A stretch of DNA of 64,000 nt from Agrobacterium tumefaciens. Its GTDB lineage: Bacteria; Pseudomonadota; Alphaproteobacteria; Rhizobiales; Rhizobiaceae. Numbering within the stretch: position 1 is the first letter of the stretch; the number at the start of each line of letters is the position of its first letter. Both the position numbers and the translations under genes were made by a program. The notes under the pieces are model-generated. The model was not told the DNA's origin. It saw nothing but the letters and a program-made list of their open reading frames with translations, and did no database searches. Below are positions 1 through 8,888 of this stretch, piece by piece. Location: positions 62,001 through 126,000 of the forward strand of contig NZ_WJOK01000012.1 of the NCBI RefSeq assembly GCF_009649785.1, in the 5' to 3' direction.

Positions 1-3000
1 GCCCCGTGGGTGCCATCATCGGCCGCGCGGCTGGCGCGCTGGCAGGCCATGCCGTCGACCGCGCGCTGCTTTCGAACGGGCGGACGGTGTCCGGCGCCCG
101 GCTTTCCACAGCGCGTATTCCGGGTGCGGACGAAGGCGCGGCCATCAACCGGCTTTACGGCACGGCGAGGATCGGCGGTACGCTGATCTGGGCGACGCGC
201 TTTGAGGAAAGCGTCGAGGTGACGCGTCGTGGCGGCAAGGGCAATCGCGGCCCGAAGGTCGAGACCTTCCGCTATTTCGCCAATCTCGCCGTCGGGCTGT
301 GCGAGGGCGAGGCGGCCATGGTGCGGCGCGTCTGGGCCGATGGGCGGGAACTGGACCTGAGCGCCATCGAGATGCGCTTTTATCCCGGCAGCGAGACGCA
401 ATTACCGGATCCGCTGATCGAGGCAAAACAGGGCGCAGGCAATGCACCCGCCTTTCGCGGTTTGGCCTATGTGGTGTTCGAACGCCTGCCGCTTGACAGC
501 TATGGCAACCGCATTCCGCTGATGCAGTTCGAGGTGGTGCGACCGGTCGGCCGGCTGGAAAAAGCCATCCGTGCCATCACCGTCATTCCCGGTGCGACGG
601 AACACGGTTACGCCACGGCGCAGGTTTCGGAACGCACCGGCATGGGCGAAAGTCGCATCATGAACCGCAATTGCCTGACGGCCTTGACCGACTGGCAGGC
701 CGCGATCGACGAATTGCAGGCGCTGTGCCCCAATCTGCAAAGCGTGGCGCTGGTGGTGAGCTGGTTCGGCACCGACATGCGCGCGGGCGAATGCCGCATT
801 CTGCCGGGTGTGGAAGTGGCGGGTCGCGACAGGGAAAGTGCAGCATGGTCCGTCGCCGGTGTTTCGCGCGGGCAAGCGCATCTCGTCAGCCATCACGGCG
901 GCGGCCCGGCCTATGGTGGCACGCCGGATGATAAAAGCGTTGTGCAGGCGATAGCCGACCTCAAGGCGCGTGGTCTGAAGGTTTGCCTTTACCCATTCGT
1001 GATGATGGATGTGCCAGCCGGCAACGGCCTGCCGGACCCCTACGGCAAAGGCGAGCAGGACGCCTATGGCTGGCGCGGACGCATCACCTGTTTTCCGGCA
1101 CCGGGCCTGGCAGGTTCGCCCGACCGCAATGCAGGCACGCGCACGGAGATTTCCACCTTCTGCAACCGCACTGAGGGGTATCGCCGCATGGTGCTGCATT
1201 ATGCGGCGCTGGTGGCGCAGGCGGGTGGGGTGGATGCCTTCCTGATCGGCTCGGAGCTGCGCGGGCTGACAAGCCTGCGCGACCATAACGACGCCTTTCC
1301 TTTCGTGGAGGAACTGGTGCGGCTGGCGGCGGATGTGCGCGCCGTTGTCGGGTCGGCAACGAAACTGACCTATGGCGCGGACTGGAGCGAATATTTCGGC
1401 TATCAGCCGGCGGACGGTTCCGGCGACGTGTTCTTCAATCTAGATCCGCTGTGGGCAAGCCCTGATATCGATGCCATCGGCATCGACAACTATATGCCGC
1501 TTTCCGACTGGCGCGACGAGGATGCCGCAAACGGCAATCCTGATGGTATGAGCGGCCCGGACGATGCTAACGCCTTCCGTCGTGCCATCACGGCGGGCGA
1601 GGGTTTCGACTGGTATTACGCCAGCGATGCCGACCGCGCGGCGCGGCGGCGCACGCCCATCACCGATGGTCTCAAGGGCAAGCCGTGGGTATTCCGCTAC
1701 AAGGACCTGCGAAGCTGGTGGCGGAATGTCCATTTTGACCGGGTGCGCGGTGCTGAGAAATTGACGCCAACCGCATGGGTGCCGGGGTCGAAACCGATCT
1801 GGTTCACCGAGCTCGGCTGCCCGGCGGTGGACAAGAGTGCGACGCGCCCGAATGTCTGTCCCGATCCGAAATCGGCGGAAAACGCTTATCCCTATTTTTC
1901 CCGCAGAAGCCGCGCCGACAGCCAGCAGCGACGGTTTCTGGAGGCGCATCTCGACCACTGGAGGGGGAAGGGGGATGCGGCGATGGTGGATCATAACCGC
2001 GTCTATATGTGGACCTGGGATGCGCGGCCGTTCCCCGCCTTTCCGCAGAACGGCGCGGCCTGGAGCGATGGGGCCAACTGGCGTACCGGCCATTGGCTGA
2101 ACGGCCGGCTTGGGACTGCCACACTTGCCGATACCATCGCCGCGATCCTGACGGACCATGGCTTTTCCGGCTTCGACGTCTCCGCCGTCAGTGGCGATCT
2201 GACGGGATATGTGCAGGGCGACGTGACCTCGGCCCGCAACCTCCTGGAGCCGCTGATGGCGGCGTTTCAGGTGGATGTGGCCGAGGACGGCGGAACCCTG
2301 CGCTTCCGCTCTCGCAATACGGCGGTTCTGCCCGTGCGTGACGCTGCCGTGCTGGCCGATCTGGACGACGAACCGCTGTGGTCGGAAAATCGCGGCCATG
2401 ACAGCGATTTCGCCGCAGAGGCCGTGCTGACCTCGTTCAATCCGGCGCTGGACTACGAGCAGGCGAGCGTGCGTTCGCGCCGTATCGACAATGCCGGCCG
2501 CCGCGTCATGCGGCTCGACCTTAACGCGGCACTCCCGGCGGAAATAGCGGAAGTCGCGGCTGAGGCCCTGTTGCGTGACAACAGGCAGGCGCAGCGCACG
2601 CTGCGTTTTGCGTTGCCGCCCGCAGATATCGCTCTGGAACCCGGCGATTGCATCCGTCTCCCGCAGAATGTGTTTTCGGAGGTTCCGGCAGGGAGGTTCC
2701 TGGTCAGCCGGATTGAGGACGGTACTGTACGGCAGGTGGAGGCGCGCGCCTTTTCCGCCGCATCCGCTGCTTTTTCGGGCGCTGTGGATGAGCGTCGTGT
2801 TGGCGTGGCAAAGGGCGCGGAAGGTTTTGCCCCGGAGGTGCTGTTTCTCGACCTGCCGCGCCATGACGGCACAGCGTCTGAAAATTCGGCGCAGATTGCC
2901 GTTTTTGCACGGCCATGGCGGCCAATCGTCGTTTCGTCCTCCGCCGGCACGGAGGGCTACCGGCAGCGCGCCGTGCTTGACCGGCCCGCGATGATCGGCA

Positions 3001-3752
3001 CGTTGGCCATGCCGCTGACATCAGGCCCCTCCGGCCGTTTCGACCGGCAAAACACCATCCTGATCGATCTGCCATCCGGCGAGCTTTCCTCGGCCACGGA
3101 GCTTTCGGTGCTGAACGGCGAGAACCGCATGGCGGTGAGGGCCGCAAACGGTGTTTGGGAGATCATCGCTTTCGCGCGCGCAGAGGAAATTGCGCCCGCG
3201 CGCTGGCGGCTTTCCGCTTTGTTGCGTGGGCTTGGCGGCACGGAAGATGCGTTGGCCATTGGCGCGCCGGTGGGCGCCCCTGTTGTGGTGCTGGACGCGG
3301 CGGTGCAGCCGCTCGGTCTTGCCGCGACCGAACGCGGACGGCGGCTGAACTGGATCGTCGAGGCTGCGGGAATGGCGGGCGCCCCCGCCGGTCCTTTTGT
3401 CTTCGAGGGTGGCTTGCGGGCTGAAACGCCGCTCGCGCCGGTGCATCTTGCGGCCGAGCGACGCAGGGACGGCATTTTGCTGCGCTGGGTGCGCCGAGGC
3501 CGGATGGAGGCCGATGGCTGGGACGCGAGCGAGATACCGCTGGAAGAGCCGTTCGAGCGTTACCGCGTGGAGGTGCTGGATCGCGAGGCCGTTCGACGCA
3601 CGGCAGAGGTCTCCGAACCCTTCTGGCTGTACCCCAAAGCGGGCGAACTCACAGATTTCCCGACCTTGCGGGATCACATTTCCGTGCGTGTCCGTCAGCT
3701 CGGCCGCGCGGTGCCTCTGGGAGTGGCGGCGCACGCCGTTCTCCCACTCTGA
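1..3752 (+). CDS. Gene transfer agent tail hub protein (gp15/megatron-like), 5' partial
   Basis: This is a host-specificity/tail-tip protein of the rhodobacteral-type gene transfer agent (GTA), the large hub protein at the end of the GTA structural operon. The reading frame is open to the first base of the window, and the visible start (PVGAIIGRAAGALAGHAVD) is the usual glycine-rich N-terminal segment of this family lacking only a short leader. The true start therefore lies just upstream and the GTG at 6 is internal. About 1,250 residues are visible. A TIM-barrel domain of the GTA_TIM type lies around residues 400-730 (motifs IGIDNYMPLSDW and FTELGCPAVDK), followed by a phage-tail_3-like beta-rich region. 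It matches the family length of roughly 1,250-1,300 residues. A domesticated prophage tail gene is the alternative, but the TIM domain favours a GTA. Confidence 0.85.
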   Translation, partial: PVGAIIGRAAGALAGHAVDRALLSNGRTVSGARLSTARIPGADEGAAINRLYGTARIGGTLIWATRFEESVEVTRRGGKGNRGPKVETFRYFANLAVGLCEGEAAMVRRVWADGRELDLSAIEMRFYPGSETQLPDPLIEAKQGAGNAPAFRGLAYVVFERLPLDSYGNRIPLMQFEVVRPVGRLEKAIRAITVIPGATEHGYATAQVSERTGMGESRIMNRNCLTALTDWQAAIDELQALCPNLQSVALVVSWFGTDMRAGECRILPGVEVAGRDRESAAWSVAGVSRGQAHLVSHHGGGPAYGGTPDDKSVVQAIADLKARGLKVCLYPFVMMDVPAGNGLPDPYGKGEQDAYGWRGRITCFPAPGLAGSPDRNAGTRTEISTFCNRTEGYRRMVLHYAALVAQAGGVDAFLIGSELRGLTSLRDHNDAFPFVEELVRLAADVRAVVGSATKLTYGADWSEYFGYQPADGSGDVFFNLDPLWASPDIDAIGIDNYMPLSDWRDEDAANGNPDGMSGPDDANAFRRAITAGEGFDWYYASDADRAARRRTPITDGLKGKPWVFRYKDLRSWWRNVHFDRVRGAEKLTPTAWVPGSKPIWFTELGCPAVDKSATRPNVCPDPKSAENAYPYFSRRSRADSQQRRFLEAHLDHWRGKGDAAMVDHNRVYMWTWDARPFPAFPQNGAAWSDGANWRTGHWLNGRLGTATLADTIAAILTDHGFSGFDVSAVSGDLTGYVQGDVTSARNLLEPLMAAFQVDVAEDGGTLRFRSRNTAVLPVRDAAVLADLDDEPLWSENRGHDSDFAAEAVLTSFNPALDYEQASVRSRRIDNAGRRVMRLDLNAALPAEIAEVAAEALLRDNRQAQRTLRFALPPADIALEPGDCIRLPQNVFSEVPAGRFLVSRIEDGTVRQVEARAFSAASAAFSGAVDERRVGVAKGAEGFAPEVLFLDLPRHDGTASENSAQIAVFARPWRPIVVSSSAGTEGYRQRAVLDRPAMIGTLAMPLTSGPSGRFDRQNTILIDLPSGELSSATELSVLNGENRMAVRAANGVWEIIAFARAEEIAPARWRLSALLRGLGGTEDALAIGAPVGAPVVVLDAAVQPLGLAATERGRRLNWIVEAAGMAGAPAGPFVFEGGLRAETPLAPVHLAAERRRDGILLRWVRRGRMEADGWDASEIPLEEPFERYRVEVLDREAVRRTAEVSEPFWLYPKAGELTDFPTLRDHISVRVRQLGRAVPLGVAAHAVLPL

Positions 3753-3786
3753 CAACCACCTGAAAAACAACGCAAAGGACGAGATT

Positions 3787-3993
3787 ATGGATAGTACCAA
3801 GGCATGGTATCAATCGCGCACTATCTGGGGCGCCCTGGTTGCGGTTTTCGCACCGCTTTTCAGCGTCGCTGGTCTTGATCTTCCCGCCGGCCTGCACGGC
3901 GAGCTGGCGGAGGGACTGGTGACCGTTGCGGGCGGAATTGGCGGCCTCGTCGCACTTTACGGCCGCCTTTCGGCAACCCGTGCCATCCGCTGA
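3787..3993 (+). CDS. Small membrane protein downstream of GTA gene (holin-like candidate)
   Basis: A 68-residue protein starts at an ATG preceded by a purine-rich AAAGGACGAG ribosome site, 34 bases after the GTA hub gene and on the same strand. A hydrophobic stretch (IWGALVAVFAPLFSVAGLDL) is followed by an amphipathic loop and a second glycine-rich hydrophobic segment (VTVAGGIGGLVALYGRL), which suggests two membrane passes. Size, topology and position after phage-tail genes fit a holin or holin-like export protein, but no family signature is decisive. The function is inferred from context only. Confidence 0.7.
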   Translation: MDSTKAWYQSRTIWGALVAVFAPLFSVAGLDLPAGLHGELAEGLVTVAGGIGGLVALYGRLSATRAIR

Positions 3994-4132
3994 CGCCAGT
4001 AGCGCCCATACCGTCCCCGCCGTGCGTCGTGGCGTCGGGGGCGGCATTCATTTGCCATTCAGACGCTTTGCGCTACATATTCGGTCACAATACGGTTCGA
4101 GACGCAGCCGATTTTTTTGGAAGATTTGTGCA

Positions 4133-4387
4133 ATGGCATCACCTCTCATCATCGCGACGCTTGCAGCCGGGCTTTCCGGTTTCACGGCGCCCGAGGCTGA
4201 TTTGCAGGGCCATTACATTCTGGCTGCAAGCGATTGCGGCGCGGCCGTTGCCCGCGTGGTGCGCGAAACCGGTGGCCAGCTTCTTTCGGTCTATCCCTCC
4301 GGTGACGGTCAGTCCTGTGTAGTTACCGTTCTCGTCCAGGGTAATGGCGAGCGCCCGCGCAAGGTAACGATGCGCGTGCCGATGTAG
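4133..4387 (+). CDS. feuN: FeuN-like small periplasmic modulator of the FeuPQ system
   Basis: This 84-residue exported protein has an N-terminal hydrophobic leader (LIIATLAAGLSGF), then a compact domain with two cysteines (contexts SDCGAAV and QSCVVTV) that could form a disulfide. It sits about 100 bases upstream of an OmpR-type regulator and EnvZ-type kinase pair. In Sinorhizobium meliloti the gene in this position is feuN, an essential periplasmic protein of about 83 residues that restrains FeuQ signalling. The identification rests on size, leader and synteny, not on a residue-level alignment. The ATG at 4133 was chosen because the signal peptide begins there; the frame is open further upstream without a leader. 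Confidence 0.7.
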   Translation: MASPLIIATLAAGLSGFTAPEADLQGHYILAASDCGAAVARVVRETGGQLLSVYPSGDGQSCVVTVLVQGNGERPRKVTMRVPM

Positions 4388-4483
4388 CCTTGCCCGCATC
4401 GCCGAAATATCGGAAAACAATCCGACACAGTTAGCATGACCGGCGACGCGCGCGCGGGCCGGGACGTAAGGAAAGGGCGGATA

Positions 4484-5155
4484 ATGCGTATTCTCGTGGT
4501 TGAGGACGATGCCAATCTCAATCGTCAGCTGACCGACGCGCTGAAAGAAGCCGGTTATGTTGTCGATCAGGCATTTGACGGCGAGGAAGGCCATTATCTC
4601 GGCGATACCGAACCCTATGACGCGATCGTTCTCGATATCGGCCTGCCGCAGATGGACGGCATCACCGTCGTCGAGAAATGGCGCGCGGCGGGCAAGGCCA
4701 TGCCGGTCCTCATTCTCACCGCCCGTGACCGCTGGAGCGACAAGGTGGCGGGCATCGATGCCGGTGCCGACGATTACGTGACCAAGCCCTTCCATGTGGA
4801 AGAAGTTCTTGCCCGCGTGCGTGCGCTCATCCGCCGCGCCGCTGGCCACGCTTCCTCCGAACTCGTCTGCGGACCGGTCAAACTCGATACCAAATCCTCC
4901 AAGGCAACGGTCAACGGCGTGACGCTGAAGCTCACCTCGCATGAGTTCCGCCTGCTTTCCTATCTCATGCATCACATGGGCGAGGTCGTCTCGCGCACGG
5001 AGCTGGTCGAACATATGTACGATCAGGATTTCGACAGGGATTCCAACACGATCGAGGTGTTTGTCGGACGTTTGCGCAAGAAGCTCGGGGTTGATCTGAT
5101 CGAGACCATCCGTGGCCTCGGTTACCGGATGCAAGCGCCGGCAGATGCGAAGTAG
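4484..5155 (+). CDS. feuP: FeuP, OmpR-family response regulator
   Basis: A 223-residue response regulator. The receiver domain (residues 1-115) has the acidic pocket VVEDD, the phosphoacceptor aspartate in IVLDIGLPQMDG (about residue 51) and the conserved lysine in VTKPF. A winged-helix DNA-binding domain follows (about 130-218), ending in the family signature TIRGLGYRM. The start ATG is preceded by GAAAGGG. It overlaps the kinase gene by 11 bases, so the two are translationally coupled. By synteny with S. meliloti this is FeuP, linked there to osmoadaptation and cyclic glucan export via ndvA; targets in this organism are inferred. Confidence 0.88.
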   Translation: MRILVVEDDANLNRQLTDALKEAGYVVDQAFDGEEGHYLGDTEPYDAIVLDIGLPQMDGITVVEKWRAAGKAMPVLILTARDRWSDKVAGIDAGADDYVTKPFHVEEVLARVRALIRRAAGHASSELVCGPVKLDTKSSKATVNGVTLKLTSHEFRLLSYLMHHMGEVVSRTELVEHMYDQDFDRDSNTIEVFVGRLRKKLGVDLIETIRGLGYRMQAPADAK

Positions 5156-6545
5156 CTCTCTTACCGCCCGCGTTCTTCTTCTCGCCTCCGCCTGGTCGGC
5201 GCTGGCGCTGGTGGTCATTGCCGTCGTGATCTCGACGCTCTACCGGCAGGGCGTGGAGCGCAGCTTCACCGATCTTCTGCGGGCGCAGCTTTATAACGTC
5301 ATTAATTCCGTGACGATTTCGAACGAGAATACGCTGGCCGGCAGCCCGCAGCTCGGCGATCTCCGGTTCTCGCAGCCCGATACCGGCTGGTACTGGGTGG
5401 TGGAGCCGCTCGGCAATTTCCAGACGGCACCGCTGGTCTCCTCTTCGCTCGGCGTCGCGTCCTTGCCGGTGCCGAGCATTATCGATGCTCCCTTCGATAA
5501 CAGATACGAGCGTTTTTATGCCGTGACCGACGAGGCGGGCAACAAGGTGCGGGTGGCGGAAACGGAAGTCGTGCTGGATGGTGAGGGCCGCGCGGCGCGT
5601 TTCCGCGTTTCCGGCAACCTCAACGTCGTTGAAGACGATGTGCGCAATTTCTCCAACAGCCTTTATCTGGCGCTCGCCGTCTTCGGTGTCGGCAGTCTGG
5701 TCGTCAATGGCCTTGCGATTCTCTACAGTCTGCGGCCGCTCGATCAGGCCCGTCTGGCGCTCGGAAAGATCAGGGGCGGGGAGGCGGAAAGCCTCGAAGG
5801 CGAATTCCCGCGCGAAATCCAGCCATTGGCGAACGAAGTCAATGCGCTGATCGACAGCAACCGGCGCATCGTCGAGCGCGCCCGCATGCAGGTCGGCAAT
5901 CTCGCACATTCGCTGAAAACGCCGATTGCCGTGCTGCTGAACGAGGCCCGCACGCTGGAGCCGCAGCATGGCGATCTGGTGCGCGCGCAGGCTGACGCCA
6001 TGCAGGCGCAGGTGCAGTCTTATCTTTCGCGCGCCCGCATTGCCGCCCAGCGCGGCTCGATTCTTGCCCGTGTGGAAGCGGAGCCGGCGCTGGAACGGCT
6101 GGTGCGCGTCATGCGCCGCCTCAACCCCGACAAGCAGTTCGAGCTGAATTTCGAGCATCCGGGGGCGGTGCTGGGCATGGAACAGCAGGATCTGGAGGAG
6201 ATCGTCGGCAATCTTCTCGAGAATGCCGCGCGTTTTGCACAGACCAAAGTCGTCGTCACGCTTGCGACCGGCACTCACCCGTCCTCCGACCCCGAAATGG
6301 GCCGGCGCTCATGGGTGGAGTTGATCGTGGAGGATGACGGGCCGGGGCTGGAGCCCGGGCAGATAAGCGAAGCGATGAAGCGCGGCAGGCGGCTGGACGA
6401 AAGCCGTCCTGGCACCGGCCTCGGATTGTCGATCGTTTCCGAAGTGGTGTCTGAGTACCATGGCCACTTTTCCCTCTCGCGCAGCGGGATAGGTGGCCTG
6501 AAAGCCGATCTGATTTTGCCTGGCCTCTCGAAAGAGCTTGCGTGA
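5145..6545 (+). CDS. feuQ: FeuQ, membrane sensor histidine kinase
   Basis: A 466-residue EnvZ/PhoQ-like sensor and partner of FeuP. One membrane helix (VLLLASAWSALALVVIAVVI) starts at about residue 7. A periplasmic sensor of about 140 residues follows, then a second helix (SLYLALAVFGVGSLVVNGLAIL), a HAMP-like linker, and an H-box with histidine in NLAHSLKTPIAVL. The ATPase domain shows N (LLENAARFA), G1 (VEDDGPGL) and G2 (GTGLGLSI) boxes. The start at 5145 lies inside the end of feuP and was preferred over an upstream in-frame start because the signal-anchor begins immediately after it. In S. meliloti FeuQ is held in check by the periplasmic FeuN. Confidence 0.88.
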   Translation: MRSSSLTARVLLLASAWSALALVVIAVVISTLYRQGVERSFTDLLRAQLYNVINSVTISNENTLAGSPQLGDLRFSQPDTGWYWVVEPLGNFQTAPLVSSSLGVASLPVPSIIDAPFDNRYERFYAVTDEAGNKVRVAETEVVLDGEGRAARFRVSGNLNVVEDDVRNFSNSLYLALAVFGVGSLVVNGLAILYSLRPLDQARLALGKIRGGEAESLEGEFPREIQPLANEVNALIDSNRRIVERARMQVGNLAHSLKTPIAVLLNEARTLEPQHGDLVRAQADAMQAQVQSYLSRARIAAQRGSILARVEAEPALERLVRVMRRLNPDKQFELNFEHPGAVLGMEQQDLEEIVGNLLENAARFAQTKVVVTLATGTHPSSDPEMGRRSWVELIVEDDGPGLEPGQISEAMKRGRRLDESRPGTGLGLSIVSEVVSEYHGHFSLSRSGIGGLKADLILPGLSKELA

Positions 6546-6652
6546 GGCAAGAAAAAAGGCAAGAAATTCAATGCCGATATATAACGCGCGGTGCGGTAAG
6601 GAAAAGAGGACAGGGTTTGGTTGACGTGTATGATGGCTGCCGCTCCGTGACG

Positions 6653-7081
6653 ATGCGTTCGCTGGTGTCACGCCCGGCACTTCTCTCGATCCTGTGCGTA
6701 TCGATGCTGAGCGCCTGCACCACCACGGGCACCCGCTCGGCCGGTGGCAGCCTGTTCGGCGGTTCGGCACAACCTTCAACACCGTTCCTTGCCAACATGC
6801 AGGGCGGCATTGTCGGACGAAGCGGTCTGCAGCTCGAAAAGGGCGACCGCACCAAAGCGCTGGAGGCCGAATATCGCGCACTGGAAACCGCCCCGGTCGG
6901 TACGCCGGTGACATGGACCGGCGACGATGCCAGCGGCCAGGTGGTTGCCAATGCGCCCTATCAGGTGGGCAACCAGAATTGCCGGCAATATTCCCACACG
7001 CTGACTGTCGATGAAAAGGAAACCCGGGTTCGCGGTGCGGCCTGTCGCAATGCCGATGGCAGCTGGTCTCCTTTGACGTAA
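6653..7081 (+). CDS. 17-kDa surface-antigen-like lipoprotein
   Basis: A 142-residue exported lipoprotein. The leader ILCVSMLSAC ends in a lipobox (LSAC), so lipidation at the cysteine near residue 22 is expected. The mature part has a glycine-rich section (GGSLFGGS, MQGGIVGRSG), typical of the rickettsial 17-kDa antigen family. A C-terminal surface-antigen fold ends with a cysteine-containing segment (GAACRNADGSW). The ATG at 6653 directly precedes the leader; a longer in-frame reading from about 6542 lacks one. It lies about 110 bases after feuQ on the same strand and may be co-transcribed. The role is probably in the envelope, with no specific function known. Confidence 0.75.
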   Translation: MRSLVSRPALLSILCVSMLSACTTTGTRSAGGSLFGGSAQPSTPFLANMQGGIVGRSGLQLEKGDRTKALEAEYRALETAPVGTPVTWTGDDASGQVVANAPYQVGNQNCRQYSHTLTVDEKETRVRGAACRNADGSWSPLT

Positions 7082-7224
7082 ATCAAGGTCATGGACCTTT
7101 CCGAGTGACAGGAAGGGCTATAGCGGTGCACCTGGACGCCGGGCGGTGCGGCGTGATGTCTCAAATTCGCGTCATCTCCGCGCTTCATGTTTCCATGTGC
7201 CGTGCATTCGAGTAATTGAGCCTT

Positions 7225-8379
7225 ATGTTCTGGATTGTCGTTGCGATATTGACGGCGGCTGTCGCCATCGTCCTGATGTACCCGCTGATGCGGAAGACCG
7301 AGGTGTCGCAGACGCGCCGCGACGGCGAGGTTGCAGTCTATCGCGACCAGCTTGCCGAACTGGACCGCGAGCGTGCCGCTGGCCTGATCGGCGAGACGGA
7401 GGCGGAATATGCCCGCGCCGAAATCGGCCGCCGGCTGCTTGCCGCAGCCGATACCCGTCAAGACGCTGAAAGCAGCGCCCGGCCGCTGCGGCACAATCTC
7501 GCCGTAACCCTGATTACCGTTTTGCTGCCTGCACTTGGCCTCTGTCTTTACATCTGGAAGGGAAGTCCGGAAGTGCCGGACATGCCGCTCGAGGCACGTC
7601 TGGAGCAACCCGGTAACGACATGAACCTTCTGGTCGCCCGTGCCGAGCGGCACCTAGCCGAAAACCCCGACGACGGTGCAGGCTGGGATATCCTGGCGCC
7701 GATCTATTTCAAGACGATGCGGCTTGGCGATGCCGAGCTTGCCTATCGCAACGCGCTTCGTCTGCAAGGGCCGAGCACAGAACGGCTGACGGGACTTGGC
7801 GAAACACTGGTGGCGAGCAATGACGGCATCGTCATCGAGGCTGCGCGTGAGGCCTTTGCCGAAGCCGAGCGGCTGAAACCCGGCAATCCACGCGCCCGCT
7901 TTTATCTGGCGCTGTCGCTGGAGCAGGCGGGCAAGGCGCAGGAGGCACGTGCGGCCTTTGCAGCACTGGCGGCGGATGCACCAGCCGGTGCGCCATGGTT
8001 GCCGCTGGTGCGGGAACATATCGCCAGAACCGGCGGCGAGGCAGCGCCCGGCCCGACCGCAGGCGACGTGGCGGCAGCGAAAGACATGACGCCCGCCGAC
8101 CGGCAGGCGATGATCGAGGGCATGGTGGCGAGCCTCGACGCCAAGCTCAAGGAAAATCCCGGTGATTTCGAAGGCTGGATGCGCCTCGTGCGCGCCTACT
8201 CCGTCTTGAACAATGCAGCGAAGGCGGGCGAGGCACTGAGAGCCGGTTTGCAGGTTTTCCCGCCTGAGGGCGAAGAGGGTAAGCAGCTACTGGCGCTGGC
8301 GAAGGAATTGGGAGTTTCCGCCGGACCCGTTCGCATGGACGGGCAAGGGCGCGCGATGCCGCAGGGAGTGACGCAATGA
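7225..8379 (+). CDS. ccmI: CcmI (CycH), apocytochrome c chaperone
   Basis: A 384-residue component of System I cytochrome c maturation, which holds apocytochrome c and delivers it to the CcmF/CcmH haem lyase. An N-terminal helix ([20 protein letters not shown]) and the CcmI cytoplasmic loop (about residues 30-90) are followed by a second helix ([20 protein letters not shown]). A periplasmic TPR-like region (motif [19 protein letters not shown] and repeats) covers about 140-370. ATG 7225 fits the family N-terminus better than the TTG nine bases upstream. The stop overlaps ccmE in an ATGA junction. Rhizobial literature calls the gene cycH. Confidence 0.92.
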   Translation: MFWIVVAILTAAVAIVLMYPLMRKTEVSQTRRDGEVAVYRDQLAELDRERAAGLIGETEAEYARAEIGRRLLAAADTRQDAESSARPLRHNLAVTLITVLLPALGLCLYIWKGSPEVPDMPLEARLEQPGNDMNLLVARAERHLAENPDDGAGWDILAPIYFKTMRLGDAELAYRNALRLQGPSTERLTGLGETLVASNDGIVIEAAREAFAEAERLKPGNPRARFYLALSLEQAGKAQEARAAFAALAADAPAGAPWLPLVREHIARTGGEAAPGPTAGDVAAAKDMTPADRQAMIEGMVASLDAKLKENPGDFEGWMRLVRAYSVLNNAAKAGEALRAGLQVFPPEGEEGKQLLALAKELGVSAGPVRMDGQGRAMPQGVTQ

Positions 8380-8888
8380 CCCGCAAACAGAAACGGCTCG
8401 CAATCATCGGCGGCGGCATGAGCTTCATCGTCGCGGCCGTGCTGCTCGTCATGTTCGCCTTCGGCCAGTCCATAGCCTATTTCTACATGCCGGCCGATCT
8501 GGAGAAGACGCCGGTCAATCCTGGCACCCGCATCCGCCTTGGTGGGCTGGTGGCGGAAGGCTCCGTCAAGCGCGGGGAGGGCCGCACGGTGAGCTTCACA
8601 GTGACTGACGGTGAAGCAAACGTGCCCGTCAGCTATACCGGCATTCTGCCCGATCTTTTCCGCGAGGGGCAGGGCGTGGTGACGGAAGGCGTTTTCGATG
8701 CCGCGACCCATGGCTTTGTTGCCGACAGCGTTCTGGCCAAGCATGACGAAAACTACATGCCGAAGGAAGTGGCCGACCGGCTGAAAGACAAGGGCCTGTG
8801 GCAGAACACCGGAGAGGGCGGGCAACCTTCCGGCGCAGCGCCTTCTCCTGCGGGGGCTTCAGCCGACAAGACCGGAGCGATAAAATGA
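8376..8888 (+). CDS. ccmE: CcmE (CycJ), periplasmic haem chaperone
   Basis: A 170-residue membrane-anchored OB-fold protein that binds haem covalently and hands it to CcmF. The N-terminal anchor is [20 protein letters not shown]. The beta-barrel contains [11 protein letters not shown] and the motif [16 protein letters not shown]. The haem-binding histidine is in [11 protein letters not shown] near residue 126, with the conserved tyrosine four residues after it. The C-terminal tail is flexible and rich in Gly, Ala and Pro. Four-base ATGA overlaps at both ends mean it is translated in coupling with ccmI and ccmF. Confidence 0.94.
   Translation: MTRKQKRLAIIGGGMSFIVAAVLLVMFAFGQSIAYFYMPADLEKTPVNPGTRIRLGGLVAEGSVKRGEGRTVSFTVTDGEANVPVSYTGILPDLFREGQGVVTEGVFDAATHGFVADSVLAKHDENYMPKEVADRLKDKGLWQNTGEGGQPSGAAPSPAGASADKTGAIK

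Noticed and set aside
1440..2864. Open frame of about 474 codons opposite the GTA hub gene
   Set aside because: No family-like sequence; it mirrors the codon pattern of the hub gene on the other strand.
1..3752. Ordinary prophage tail fibre
   Set aside because: The TIM-barrel domain and glycine-rich N-terminus are specific to the GTA hub family.
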